Assembly (NCBI GenBank): GCA_032433595.1
Contig: JASWJB010000127.1
Location: 1-64,000 of the forward strand
Source: Conoideocrella luteorostrata
Lineage: Eukaryota > Ascomycota > Sordariomycetes > Hypocreales > Clavicipitaceae
DNA length: 64,000 nucleotides
Reading direction: 5' to 3'
Part shown: in pieces, positions 1-10,978 of the stretch
Layout: every line of letters starts with the position of its first letter
How positions within the stretch are numbered: the first letter of the stretch is position 1
The notes under the pieces: model-generated
The model's input: only the letters and a program-made list of their open reading frames with translations
Database searches by the model: none
What the model was told of the DNA's origin: nothing
Position numbers and translations under genes: made by a program

Positions 1-820
1 TCCAGTAAAAAAAAAAAAAAAAAAAGAAACAAAGAAAGAAAGACCCTGGCTACAACACGGCTGGCTCATTTCCGCATTATTGTAACTGGATTAAACGCCA
101 AAAATAACCCGAAAAGATCGGCCCTGTCATCTTGTCACATTACAAACGGCTTGCTCGTACGCACTATAATATAGCCTGTGATACATCGCGTATGAATCGA
201 TCAACGGCTTTGACTGTCTCAGCCGCTGGCACATCATTATTAATGCGGGAGAGCTTGGAAGCCAATTGGTTTCAATTTTTTACGGAGTACTCTTAGTCCT
301 CATTGTGTCAATTATACTCACTGGTATATTTGTATTGGCTTGACCGGTTGAGCGATAACGGCCAATCGGTTGTCCTAGTGCTCTGAATTATTAAGTACCG
401 CATCCGTGAAAATCATCATCACATATTGTCTCGATAACGACATGGTCGTCATGGCTATGTCTTAGCTGGACGGCCCTGTTAAGTATATTTGACACTTCCA
501 ACACTATTGGTGTCCATGCTATCAACGACGCGCGTATCATACAACATAGTGGTGAGTGCTGTCTCATAAAAATCAAGGATCAAATGATTTATGAGTGAAT
601 GAGGTGACCCAAGAGCGTCAAATTTTGTGGCTTTATTGTTTCCAATCATCGATATGATAGTCTATCAGAATAGCAGGCATCTGCCTATCTCATTGCAATC
701 ACATTGTCTCACATCCACGTTGTATTCTGGCGTTATGACAGTTGGTGAGAGTATGAAGCAGAGTGTCGGATCACCGACTATCTTTCAAGTTGTACCATGC
801 CCATCCGCCCTGGATTAACG
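1..820. other. Intergenic, no gene seen
   Basis: I see no credible coding region here; the short open frames lack family resemblance. The stretch opens with an A-rich run (about 8-25) and holds one copy of the dispersed word TACGGAGTA at 281-289. It lies downstream of the minus-strand dehydratase gene, so part of it is probably that gene's 3' untranslated region. Confidence 0.6.
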
Positions 821-2191
821 TTACTTCTTCTCGTTTCCGTCCGCCGAGACGTCCTCTATGCCAACAGGCTCGTCTTTCATCAAATGTTCAATGTCCGGCA
901 TGATGTGACCTTCACTGACGATTGGAAATGGTGTGAGCACATGGCTTATGTCCCCCCACCATGACTCGCCGTACTTGCAATACCAGTCCACAGTGATCCT
1001 CAGTCCGTTTTCGAGTGTGGTATTCTGGCTCCATCCCAGCATGCGTAATTTAGTGCCATCTACAGCATACCGGCGGTCGTTGAAGGGTCGGTCGTGAGTA
1101 TATTTGATCCATTTACGAAATTGTTCTGGGGCTTCATGTTCTATCCCCATGGTGTCCAGCAACTTGGCACACAGATCTATGTTTGATATTTCGTCCGAGG
1201 AGCCAACGTTGTAAATATGGCCAACGTAGCCTTTGTGAAGAATTGTGTCAAATGCGTCCGCGGCATCCCCGGCATAAAGATAGCGACGTGTCGGGCTTCC
1301 ATCGCCATGTAATACGACTGGCCGCCCCCGATTCAGTAGGGATGTAAATTTTGGTATAATTTCTATCAGAATTTAGCCCCGGTTTACGCAGAGAGCGGTA
1401 TATTGTAAGAGCTTCTTCAAGTATGACTTACTCTCTGGATATTGATGTGGCCCATACACATTATTGCTTCGAACAATGATGGTAGGCAGCTTGAAGCTCT
1501 TGTTATAGGACTGCACGAGCATTTCAGCCGCTGCTTTGCTCGCCGCATAAGGGTTGGTAGGAGAAAGAATGCTGGATTCGACCAGATCATCATCATCCTC
1601 CTTGACTTCGCCGTACACCTCGTCAGTCGACACATGTACGAAACGCTTGACCTGGATCTTCTTTGCACTTTCCAGTAATACATGTGTCCCATAAACATTT
1701 GCATGGGTAAAACTGTAGGAATTGCCAAAACTCAAGTCCACATGAGATTGTGCCGCAAAGTGCAAAACCGTGTCGATACTATAACGCTCCATGCAATCCA
1801 AGACTTCGGTTGGGTTAGTGAGATCTCCGTGATAGAACGTGAAGTTGCGTTTGTCATTAAGAATTCGCGTATTGTTGAGAGATGAACAGTAGTCCAACTT
1901 GTCAAATGATACGATGTTGTATGCCTCGGGATATGTGAGAGTCAAGTGGCGTACGACCCAAGATGCTCTACTCCGTAGAAGCCACGGTACCCAAGTCAGC
2001 TTCAAACATTGATGAGTTGTACGCAAATGTCCAATGTCCACTCACATGAAGCCCGCACCACCTGTCACCATGATATTTTTGACATCTGGCCGGGTCTCAA
2101 AATTGGTGGTTCCCTTGAGTACTGGCGCCCGTTTCCATACCTCAGGGTCCTGGGTGTACTTGCGCGTGCCATCGAGTACCTTGCCTATCAT
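821..2191 (-). CDS. NDP-glucose 4,6-dehydratase (RmlB-like, extended SDR)
   Basis: Exons (minus strand) are 2191-2046, 1967-1432 and 1362-821, giving 407 aa; introns of 78 and 69 nt have GTGAGT/TAG and GTAAGT/TAG ends. The Rossmann motif GGAGFIA is at residues 44-50 and is split by the first intron. The catalytic STDEV segment (T163, D164, E165) and the YAASK pair (Y189, K193) are intact, and the C-terminal sugar-binding half reads RPVVLHGDGSPTRRYLYAGD. The family converts dTDP- or UDP-glucose to the 4-keto-6-deoxy sugar, the first step towards rhamnose; in fungi such as Botrytis the substrate is UDP-glucose (family knowledge). The start is uncertain: 2191 is the first in-frame ATG, the frame is closed by a stop near 2250, and relatives carry a longer N-terminus, so an unrecognised 5' exon is possible. 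A TACTCCGTA word (1969-1977) sits against the first intron's acceptor. Confidence 0.85.
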
Positions 2192-2933
2192 GTAATTGTC
2201 AGTGGTGGCCCCGTGATGGGTGCTGTCGGCGTTGAGAACAGGCCGCAATTACCGTTTGTCACTCCATTTGAGACTGATGACACGGATTCTGACAGGGAAG
2301 ACAAGGCTGTCGATGCCGTCTTTGCTCGTCTCCGCGAGTTGCGGGACACGCCAAGGTGCAGGCTGTTGAAAAGCCGGCGTGTCATGATGGAAGGCGCGAC
2401 GGACCTCATGCAGTCAACGATGCTCGCACCATGGTTGGGGTGTAACCTCAGGTTGAGATTGTGTGTGCGCGGCGATGTGTTCCCGGACAGGGAGCAACGC
2501 AACCGAGTCTAGATGATTCCACCACACTTTACATGCAGAGATGTGCGTTCATGAAGAAAATCCAGCCACCTTGAATAAACCCGCAGCAGGATTTTGATCT
2601 TCGATGCGGCGAGCGATTCTCCTGTTGCCCTGAAATCCCTGAGCGCTTTTGCGCTCCAATGAAAGGGCATTTTTGGTTCAGCACCACAGCTACCCCCTTT
2701 AGGCTATCTGGTGGGTCTGGGTCTGTCACACTTCCTGTTTTCATCTCATCTCATTCGCGCTGCTCAAGGCTGCACTCTTGGGCAATTAACACAATACAAT
2801 CTCAAACGACATGATAAAAACGCGCAATACCGCATATACGGAGCTAGAGTACCATAGCTCTTTCCATATTATTCACGCGCTAAAGATCTACGCGCAGCAG
2901 CAAGCCACTCAGCTTGCTTAGCAACATATTCGT
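2192..2933. other. Intergenic / 5' region of the dehydratase gene
   Basis: No supported gene. An open minus-strand frame at about 2190-2500 runs into the dehydratase start region and could hold an extra 5' exon, but I could not find a splice pair I trust. The part near 2934 is probably the 3' untranslated region of RPF1. Confidence 0.45.
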
Positions 2934-4181
2934 TTACAGATTGAACCTCTTGCGATCCTTCTCCATTTTCGCCTTCCACTCCCACTGGGTAGCATCCTCG
3001 CCCTCACTGCCAGCACGCCCGATACCCTTATCAACTCTCCTTAGCTTGAGTGTAAATCGAGGGCCAAGTTCTTGCAAGCCGGCGCGAATGCCTTCCACAC
3101 CCTTCACCTCCGTTCCATCAGCACCAACAATACTCTTCTCTGTGGCACGCTTCTCACGGAAGACATATCGGTGGCGCCTGACGAAAATGTAATCACGCTG
3201 GTTATGCAGCGTGATTACCTGACGCCCTTGAAACTCCGGTCGGGGGGGGAACAAAGTCTGGAACACTTTGGCGGTGAGGAGACCAAGAGGTGTCTTGAAG
3301 TTGTTGAGTAGAAGTTCAGGATAGTGATTAGTGGGGTTTCCGTGACCCGGCAGCTTTCTACCCTCGATCCAATTTGATATTGTGAAGTGAAATGTTGGCC
3401 CAGCTGGTAGATGAACCACAGACAGACCAGTAGGTTTCTTCAAGTCTTCTTTGACTAGAAGAACTGCAGTGTAGTCCCTGTTTGTTGCATATTTGCAAAT
3501 TTCTCGCAAAGAGTACCTGTGGCTGTAGCGATGTCCGGATCGAGGAATATACGTGCTGTTCGGGAAAAGCGTGCTGAGCAGCTTAGCTTCGAGGTGGATG
3601 GTAGAGTTGAGGGAGGTCGTAACGAGAACTTTGGGGTCCGGCGGAGGAATGTCGCTGAACAGAGCCGGGAACTTGAGGGCGAGAGAAGATGGTGTCAAGT
3701 CGAGATTTGTGCTCGTTGTTGAGGGGGCAACACTGTTATCTCGTCTCGCTCGCTTCTGTTGCTGTTTTTCTAGGGTAGCCTGTTTCGCTTCTTGGTCTTC
3801 ATCATCACCAGAGTCCAGCATGCTATCGTTATCATCCTCTTCATCCTCCTCAGGATCATTCATTTCTGCACCGATGGCAGCCTGTTCTTCTGCTTCGGCC
3901 TCCTCCATTTGTCTCCGTCTCAGTTGCTCCAAGTCAACTTGGGCTCCCAGGCTGTCATCATCGCCTTGATCCCATACTCTCTTTTGGTCTAGTGTCAGTG
4001 TTTTGTTTTTAGCTAGTCGGGCCGCTTTGAGCTCGGGTTCTCTATTTTCTGCCTTTCTGCGCTGATGTCGCGCTTCTCTTCGCTCCCTGCCAGATGCTTT
4101 CTTGTGTTGAATGTAAAGTTCTTGTCGTTTTGATTTGTTGGCTGCCTTTAGTGCCTGAACGGGAGGCTTTGTGAAGCCCAT
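2934..4181 (-). CDS. RPF1: Ribosome production factor 1 (Brix domain)
   Basis: Single-exon gene of 415 aa. The N-terminus (1-100) is basic and probably coiled, starting MGFTKPPVQALK. Residues 110-131 form an acidic run typical of nucleolar factors. The Brix domain spans about 183-395, opening PKVLVTTSL and containing a conserved segment around residues 295-330 (LLNNF..GLLTAKVFQTLFPP) and RDYIFVRRHRYVF. Rpf1 acts in the nucleolus in 27S pre-rRNA processing and 60S subunit assembly (family knowledge). It starts 328 bp from the NOC3 start in the opposite direction, and both proteins serve the same pathway. Length and motif order match fungal RPF1, so confidence is high. Confidence 0.93.
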   Translation of the reverse strand: MGFTKPPVQALKAANKSKRQELYIQHKKASGRERREARHQRRKAENREPELKAARLAKNKTLTLDQKRVWDQGDDDSLGAQVDLEQLRRRQMEEAEAEEQAAIGAEMNDPEEDEEDDNDSMLDSGDDEDQEAKQATLEKQQQKRARRDNSVAPSTTSTNLDLTPSSLALKFPALFSDIPPPDPKVLVTTSLNSTIHLEAKLLSTLFPNSTYIPRSGHRYSHRYSLREICKYATNRDYTAVLLVKEDLKKPTGLSVVHLPAGPTFHFTISNWIEGRKLPGHGNPTNHYPELLLNNFKTPLGLLTAKVFQTLFPPRPEFQGRQVITLHNQRDYIFVRRHRYVFREKRATEKSIVGADGTEVKGVEGIRAGLQELGPRFTLKLRRVDKGIGRAGSEGEDATQWEWKAKMEKDRKRFNL

Positions 4182-4509
4182 CGTGACGACTATGACTATG
4201 TGTCTAAATCAATCACAGGGCGCAATTTTTCTCAAGTATTAGTATCAAGAGAGGCGGAAGAGAGATATGCCCAGTCGCTAGAAATTTCGGGTGTGGGGGG
4301 ACAGACCCTGGTAACGAGAGCTTGAAAAAAAAAACCCCGGCAGAAAACTACAAAATTTTGGCGGTGAGTCTCCAACGGTGCAGTTGATTGGCAGAGCTAT
4401 TTTTTTTTTGGATCGCAACTTGTGAGATTTACTAGTGTAGCCAGCTGGGAGGATTCAATTCCACTCGACTTTCCATAAATTCTGTTTATTACAGCAAAAA
4501 ATTAACAAA
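4182..4509. promoter_or_regulatory. Shared divergent promoter of RPF1 and NOC3
   Basis: The 328 bp between two divergent 60S-assembly genes contains AAAATTTT at 4352-4359 followed at once by GGCGGTGAG (4360-4368). These resemble the ascomycete ribosome-biogenesis elements RRPE (GAAAAATTTT) and PAC (GCGATGAG, one mismatch). A second A/T block, AATTTTT, is near 4223-4229 and poly-A is at 4324-4334. The architecture is seen directly; factor binding is inferred. Confidence 0.5.
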
Positions 4510-6531
4510 ATGGGGATCCACGGCGCAAAGAAAAGAAAATTGGCCGAGGCCTCGACAAGCCACGAATCGCAACCGGCGGCATCGTCAAGACGAGCTCAGA
4601 AGGACTTCTTCAAGCAAGCATCCAACTGGAATCTCGAGCAGGACTATGAAAATCGACCTCGAAAGGGAAAAAAGGCCGAGAAGGAGAGCAACAGGCTCCC
4701 AATGAAAACTGCAGACGGCCGATTGGAGCTTCTCAAGGGTCTAGATCCTAATGATGACACAGCATCTGTCGAGAGCGACACAAAATGGCTTGAAGGTCGC
4801 GATGACGAGATTGAGTCGGAATCCGAAGAGCAGATAGAAAAGGAGGAGGCGCCGTATGTTCCAGAGTCACAACAAATTATGGACGCACAGGAAGAGCTAG
4901 CCAAAATAGCCATCTCACTCAACGAGAATCCAGAAGATAATGTTGGCGGCTTAAAGACGCTCGCAAAGATTAGCGAGTCCAGGATACCTACCATTCGCAT
5001 GCTGGCCCTCATGACACAGATGACAGTTTACAAGGATATTATTCCGGGATACAGGATAAGACCGGCAACTGAAGACGCTGCGAAGGAGAAATTGTCAAAG
5101 GAAGTCCGTGGCCTGAGACAGTTCGAGCAGTCGCTGGTAGCAGGATACCAGAACTACATTAGGACGCTGGCTCAGTGCGCTAGATCAGAAACCACACCTA
5201 TCCGAGGGGGACAAAGTCTCTCCAATGTTGCAGTCACTTGCGCGTGTACATTGCTGACCTCAGTTCCTCATTTCAACTTCCGCTCTGACTTGTTACGAAT
5301 CTTGGTCGGCAAACTCAGCAGACGAAAATTAGACAAAGATGGCGCAAAGGTCATTCAAGCATTGGAGACGCTATTCCGAGATGACGAAGAGGGTCGACCC
5401 ACTCTGGAGGCCGTTTCTCTCATCACCAAGATGATGAAAGCGAAAGAGTTTGCTGTTCACGAAAGTACGCTGAACCTTTTTCTCACCCTACGCCTTCTAT
5501 CTGAATTCTCCGGCAAAGGGTCCCAAGACTTTGTTGAACAGACAGCCCCAAAAGTCAAGAAAAACAAGCGCGAATTTCGCACTAAGAAGGAGCGAAAAGC
5601 TATGAAGGAGCAAAAGGGTCTCCAGAAGGACATGGATCTCGCAGACGCTATGGTCAGCCACGAAGAGCTCGAGCGAATGCAATCAGAAACCTTGAAACTT
5701 GTCTTTGCTACGTATTTCCGCATTCTCAAACATAGATCACCTCACCTGATGGGGGCTGTCCTCGAGGGACTCGCCAAATATGCCCATCTCATCAACCAAG
5801 ACTTCTTTGGGGATCTGCTAGAAGCTCTAAAAGATCTCATTCGTCATAGCGATGAAGATGCCGAGGACGTTCCAGCGGATGAAGAAAATGCCGAGAATGC
5901 CAAGAATGCCGAGAGTGTCGATGATGAAGAATCAATACGAAACTTGACAAGAGAAGCTCTTCTTTGCACAGTCACGGCATACGCTTTATTGGCGGGCCAA
6001 GATGCCCACAATTCTCGCAATGATTTGCACCTCGATCTGTCGTACTTCACAACACATCTATTCCGGTCCCTCCTCTCTCTGTCTGTTCAACCGGACCTCG
6101 AAAATACTCGCCTCAATGCGACATCATCATCAGCCACATCCAAGATCAACGTGCAAACAACAACAGTATTATTGCTCCGCTCACTGACCGGCATTCTCCT
6201 ACCACATTACAGCATTCGTCAGGTTCCTCCATTGCGCCTCGCCGCCTTCAGTAAGCAGCTTATGACAACAGCCCTGCAACTCCCAGAGAAATCGTCGCAG
6301 GCTGTACTCGCTCTTCTCAACGATATTGCACATACCCATAGCAAGAAAATCAACAGCCTGTGGAACACTGAAGAACGTAAAGGGAATGGACGCTTCAACG
6401 CTCTGAGTGATTCTGTGGAAGGAAGCAATCCATTTGCGACAACAATATGGGAAGGTGAATTGTTAAGAAAGCATTTCTCGCCAAAGGTCAGAGAAGGTGT
6501 GAAGATGCTGGAAAAGGGAATTTTAGGGTGA
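4510..6531 (+). CDS. NOC3: Nucleolar complex protein 3 (NOC3)
   Basis: Single-exon gene of 673 aa, close to the 663 of yeast Noc3. The basic N-terminus begins MGIHGAKKRKLAE. A NOC3p region (about 110-260) includes SRIPTIRMLALMTQMTVYKDI and IIPGYRIRP, and a CBF/MAK21-type helical region follows. A lysine-rich patch (KVKKNKREFRTKKERKAMKEQ region, about 350-370) is likely nuclear/nucleolar targeting; an acidic insert lies at about 448-475. The C-terminus (NPFATTIWEGELLRKHFSP) is the typical end of this family. Noc3 pairs with Noc2 to move pre-60S particles from nucleolus to nucleoplasm and also has a role at replication origins in yeast (family knowledge). A TACGGAGTA word begins two bases past the stop codon. 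Confidence 0.93.
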   Translation: MGIHGAKKRKLAEASTSHESQPAASSRRAQKDFFKQASNWNLEQDYENRPRKGKKAEKESNRLPMKTADGRLELLKGLDPNDDTASVESDTKWLEGRDDEIESESEEQIEKEEAPYVPESQQIMDAQEELAKIAISLNENPEDNVGGLKTLAKISESRIPTIRMLALMTQMTVYKDIIPGYRIRPATEDAAKEKLSKEVRGLRQFEQSLVAGYQNYIRTLAQCARSETTPIRGGQSLSNVAVTCACTLLTSVPHFNFRSDLLRILVGKLSRRKLDKDGAKVIQALETLFRDDEEGRPTLEAVSLITKMMKAKEFAVHESTLNLFLTLRLLSEFSGKGSQDFVEQTAPKVKKNKREFRTKKERKAMKEQKGLQKDMDLADAMVSHEELERMQSETLKLVFATYFRILKHRSPHLMGAVLEGLAKYAHLINQDFFGDLLEALKDLIRHSDEDAEDVPADEENAENAKNAESVDDEESIRNLTREALLCTVTAYALLAGQDAHNSRNDLHLDLSYFTTHLFRSLLSLSVQPDLENTRLNATSSSATSKINVQTTTVLLLRSLTGILLPHYSIRQVPPLRLAAFSKQLMTTALQLPEKSSQAVLALLNDIAHTHSKKINSLWNTEERKGNGRFNALSDSVEGSNPFATTIWEGELLRKHFSPKVREGVKMLEKGILG

Positions 6532-6911
6532 ATACGGAGTAAAGTGTTGGCATCTACCGGCAGGCATTCTATTTCATGTTTTGGCAATTGGGCCCAGGCT
6601 GCGACTTCCAAACATTCTGGAAAGTGAAGAGGTTAACAATTAGATGGCTTGTATTTGCCGCGTCTACCAACTATCAATCCTCATATGCGAAATGAAGGTG
6701 AAAGCCCAATATTGTGCACCCGGTGTGAACTGTGTGATTGATTCATGGTGAAATCGCATTGGACACATTGCCAAGACCCCCTCTGCCAGAAATCAAGGCT
6801 AATACGTGCCGTGCCGTACTACCTTTTCAAAATTACGGCTCAAGACCAGCAACATGAAATCTATTTTCATGCTTATCAAGATGTAGACTTTCTGCATAGC
6901 GCTATGCTCAA
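6532..6911. other. Convergent 3' region between NOC3 and the PAM2-motif gene
   Basis: 380 bp between two converging genes, presumably the two 3' untranslated regions. TACGGAGTA lies at 6533-6541. I see no gene. Confidence 0.6.
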
Positions 6912-8268
6912 TCACTCTGCCCCTGACTGCGGATTACCCGCCCATCTAGAGGCTGAAAGTCCCAGCATCGGCTGGGGTTGTGCAGGATATGCATTTATTT
7001 GCTCAGCCCCGACCTCAGGCACTGCGAATGGTGCCGGCATCCAAACCGTATAGACCACAGGAACCGTGGTCGCCGCCGAAATCGAGGTTTTAGCAGCTGG
7101 CCAGTAGCCTTTTGATCCCTCGTCGCCAGACTTGTTGAAGTGGCCAGTAAATGGACGCCCGTTCTCTTCTTAAGCCTTAAATCAGCATTTTCAATACCAA
7201 TCGGAGTCAAAGAAAGCTGGAGGTTTATAGCTTACCGTTCGCAGCATGTGGCCCAGAAGGGATAAAAGGAGGCGCACTGACGCTCAGCCGCTTCGAACTC
7301 GGAAGTACTGGTGTTGGAGTTGCTGCTTGAGCAACCTCCTCATTTGGCTCATTTACGTTCAACAACTCAGAAGAGGCAGCCACTATCATTTCCGGCCTGT
7401 TACTAGTGCTGGTGCTGGCACTTGTGTCATTGTTTTTATCGTCATTGAAGGACGCGCCCAATTTCACACACAACTTCTTTTCATCCTCCAACTCATTTGG
7501 TAGGTCGGTTTGCTCAGACAGCAATGCCAAGAACGCTTCAAGGATAGACTCAGATCTATTCTCCTGTGTTGTTGCATCTTTGAATGAGAAAGAATGAAGT
7601 AAATCGGCAAGTTTCTCAGTATCCGTCTCATCCATATCTTTCTGTTCCTCTTTTACTGGAAAAGTTTTATCCACGATAGTTTCTCGCATAACCACCGGTG
7701 CCGGTGCCTGTGCTGGTGCTGGTAGTGTCTGAACATTGCTTACCCTTGAAGAGATGGGACTTTCCACTGGAATTTTAGCCGTCTGAGAATTTTGGCTGGG
7801 AACATCGGGTTTTGGCGTTCCGCTGGTTGGGGGTGGTTCATCAACTCGACTCAGGAAATCCATTGCAGCGCTCAAAGGCATTGCGTTAACACCTGGGATA
7901 TGCCATCCCGACTTCAGAGGGTCGCCTTTGTACACCCTATGAGAAGGTAATGATACACGATCAGATGGTGGACTAGAATAGGGTTCTTGACCCGTAGAAG
8001 TTAATTACTGAAGTTCCCAAGTGTGTACGTAGGACAAGCTGCTTTATGGAACACACGTACCGTCGACACGATTCGGCCACTTGGGTCCGGATTTACCGAA
8101 ACTTTTCCCATGATTGTTACTGTGTTCACCTGTTTTAAAGCTGCGAGCAAGTGCGATTGCATCCGCAAGTTTTTTTGGATCATTAAATGCAACACCACTC
8201 ATGACTCTCAAATCGTTCTGAAGCTCGTGCACAGATCTTTCGATTGTTGCTGTGGATCGCGTATTCAT
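6912..8268 (-). CDS. Unrecognised protein with a PAM2-like motif
   Basis: Three exons (8268-8061, 7985-7236, 7168-6912; introns of 75 and 67 nt) join to 404 aa with frame preserved. I do not recognise the family. The N-terminal 70 residues are the most globular-looking part (MNTRSTATIERSVHELQNDL...). The rest is low complexity: Pro/Ser/Thr-rich up to about 185, then a short helical stretch (KLADLLHSFSF, ESILEAFLALLSEQ) at about 190-230. Residues 303-312 read LSVSAPPFIP, which has the spacing of PAM2, the motif that binds the MLLE domain of poly(A)-binding protein (L-N-x-x-A-x-x-F-x-P), with Ser in place of Asn. A cytoplasmic mRNA-related role is therefore possible, but this is inference. The first intron's acceptor (GGTCAAG) is the only one that keeps the frame open. 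It is in tandem with POP3. Confidence 0.72.
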
Positions 8269-8632
8269 TTGGTGTTTTCCAATAAGAAGGTCGAAGCCAG
8301 ATTTGCTGAGTCATGAATAGAAGAGAAGAAGAGACAAAAAGCCCCGGGGCGATGTTGCGGATTGCTTTTTGTAGTGGTATGGAAGGCAACAGCTGCGTGG
8401 CACCTGCCAAACTTCTTGGCGGATTGTCAGTGTGTTTCTAAGGCCCAAGCCATTAGAGCCGCTTCCCAGTCAAAAATATACCGTAATAAAAATTGCAAAA
8501 CATCTTTTGTAGTGGACATCATCTTTATATTTGCTCCCGTTTTGCCCATGATATGCATGGTCATTATCAATAAACATGTCCTTGTTCCAGAGGCATCAAC
8601 TGGACCACGCGCTGCAACGTCACATTAAAAGA
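8269..8632. other. Short intergenic between POP3 and the PAM2-motif gene
   Basis: 364 bp in a tandem minus-strand pair: the POP3 3' region and the 5' region of the downstream gene. No other feature seen. Confidence 0.6.
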
Positions 8633-9482
8633 TCAGCAAGTTTGGCTCGTTCTGTTCCTCTTCACTCCAACGGTTGTCTCCACGGAAGTTATTCGAGTCG
8701 ATCTATACTGCGGATTTGTCTTCTCCTCCAGCCATGCTGCATCGACAGAAGCAACATGGTTTTTGACAAATGTCCACAATGCTTCCGTACCCGGGGCATC
8801 TTTCAGTATAGCTAAAGATGATACTCTTCCAATTCCAAGACATGAGCTCAGCCTGTCAGAACAGGGTTTCGAAAACCCAATAAGTCTCATGGTCTCAGAG
8901 GAGCCAAGTTTCCGTGACGCAATCGTGACCATTTTGGGGAAGTGACAGTTGAACGCAGCAGACTGATTGCCTCGAGCGACAAAGATCATGCAGTAGGGTT
9001 GCTTCGAGTGAATCTTGTTGGCTCGTACTTCGCTATTTCCAGACAATGACTCGAGCTCCCTCGTTATGGAATTGAACCCTACGTGCACATGATCCGAGAT
9101 CTCAGGATGAGGAGGCTTTGCCATATCTGTGTCTGTGATGGCAGTTTTTCCGCCTTCATCACCCTTCTTTCTTTTGGCTGCTCTCTTTCCCTTTGACGGC
9201 CTTGCATGGGCTTTTTTATGCTGGCCAATTGGGTTTAATAGACTGAGGCTAATGTCAGCGAATTTGGTTTCTTTAAGATGCAGGGCAAGTGCATACTTGC
9301 AAAGCAACTCCAAAATGGTATCTTGATCATCAAGAGAAGTCTCCGGCCTGGAAATGCATTAGCCTCGTAGTAAATTACAAATACACCAGTCAAATGAACA
9401 GTTACCAAGATACTGTTGAAAATGGTGTGTCCAGATGATGAACTAGTCGTTTGCGGCTGGCTGTTTGGGTCGACACTGCCAT
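8633..9482 (-). CDS. POP3: RNase P / RNase MRP subunit POP3
   Basis: Two exons (9482-9406 and 9347-8633; intron 58 nt, GTAACT...TTTCCAG) give 263 aa. The N-terminus reads MAVSTQTASRKRLVHHLDTP and continues FSTVSWPETSLDDQDTILELL, the opening typical of fungal POP3. A basic linker (KGKRAAKRKK) sits at about 80-90. The domain with FVARGNQ and LGIGRVSSLAI fits the Rpp38/L7Ae-like fold. POP3 binds the RNA of RNase P and MRP and supports tRNA 5' processing and pre-rRNA cleavage in the nucleus (family knowledge). The start is chosen because it supplies the RKRL...WPE block after splicing. Confidence 0.88.
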
Positions 9483-10978
9483 GTTGGCGGTATTGCTATG
9501 GCATATATTGCCGTCCCTTAAGTTGCATTTGATAATAAAGTAATGCTGCAAGTTACGAAACCGGCCATAGAGCAACGCTCCTAGCGCGTGTGTTCACAAG
9601 TTACCGTTTCCTGATAATCATCGACGATTTCTGCCGCAATGAAAATGCATGGTGGTGGTGGTGGGTCTACATGTAAGTGGGGCTGGCCCGTCTTTCCGCC
9701 ATGCGTCATGGAGAAGCCAAGTTTTGGCTGTCATCCGTGGCGCTAAAGTATAAAGGTGTTGCTTTGTTTGACATAATTTGATCTAGTGTGATTCTACCGC
9801 TTGCTACGGCATTGCGTTGACGACATATTTCAGAGCTTAAAAATGGAGATACTTAAACGTGACTAGACAGGAGAAGCAAAGATGACATTGTATGATATTT
9901 ACAGGCAACCGCAAAACGCCTCATTTTCGGCGGGGTATGCGCCAGTTGCAGGGCAACGCGATCTGCGACCCATGACGTGAATCATGTAATGAAGTTGCGC
10001 AACTGCCGACGACAAATGCAAAGGCCGAACTTAATTGTCAAATATAATCCCTATGATGGGGAATTTTGGAAAGTTTTGGATGCAGGTCTGAAGGCACGCG
10101 CGATACACACTCATCATAAGGGTGGCTAATTGCCAGGGACAGAATACAGTGTGTGGCATAAAGTTTGTACATACCTGCTAGGATTGAAGATACTTAAGGC
10201 ATGTAATAATCTTATGCCTCCCACTGTACCAGATCTCTGGCGCGTTGGTACATGAAACCAAAGTATCTCACCAGATAGCCAGCTGCGACCAAGTATCGAG
10301 CATTGAACAGCTCACAGTACTTGAGTACCCTAGGTAGACCAGAACCAAGATTGGACCGGCATCGACGCTACTTGAGGCGCAGTGCGGCCTGTCAGACGGC
10401 GAGAGTGCCAGATAAGCCTATCAGATCGAGGCTGTCATCTGGCCTGTCATCCTGTCTGTCATCGGGTCAGCCGTATCAGCGCTGCCGATAGTCTGACACT
10501 CTGTACTCCGTACTCTGCAGAGTAAGTTCTTACTTAAGCACCCACCTGCACTGAGGCGTTCCCAGGGTCCAGGATGACAACTGGAGTCCGGAACACCTGG
10601 AGCTATCCTCTCACCCCTCAGTTAGCTGCTCGCCGCTCGCCACGGTCCCACACGAGCATCGCGTCCCGCCAGCCAATCCGCTGCGGCGTCGTACCTCACC
10701 ACTCACATTAGCCATCACAGCTCAGCTTTTTTCCATCCTCCCCGGTCACCATCAGTACACAGCTGCTCTCTCTATTATCGACGTTTATTCATTTTATTGT
10801 ACATCTTCCTGAGTCTGACTTGGCCTCTACTGGTCTCGCCTTTGGCAGATTTGCTGCCTCTTTTCTCCCTTGTCACACATGTTAATTTTCTACAGCTGCC
10901 GCCCAGCCGGCTCTCACGACGCTGTGACGTCTTTGCCTGGTCCGGCTCCGTGCTATTGCCCGTCATCCCACCATCCAG
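9483..10978. other. Intergenic / long 5' region of the giant USP gene
   Basis: 1.5 kb without a supported gene. It holds an isolated TATAAAG-like box near 9750, a small GTGGTG run near 9650, repeated CTGTCATC words at about 10,430-10,465 and one TACTCCGTA at 10504-10512. The last 250 bp before 10,979 are pyrimidine-rich, as is common just upstream of fungal start sites. Confidence 0.5.

Noticed and set aside
8..25. A-run at the start as a mobile-element poly(A) tail
   Set aside because: No element body or target-site duplication is visible at the window edge.
7985..8060. Acceptor TTCTCATAG near 7930 for intron 1 of the PAM2-motif gene
   Set aside because: It breaks the frame; GGTCAAG at 7986 restores it and adds a coding-like stretch.
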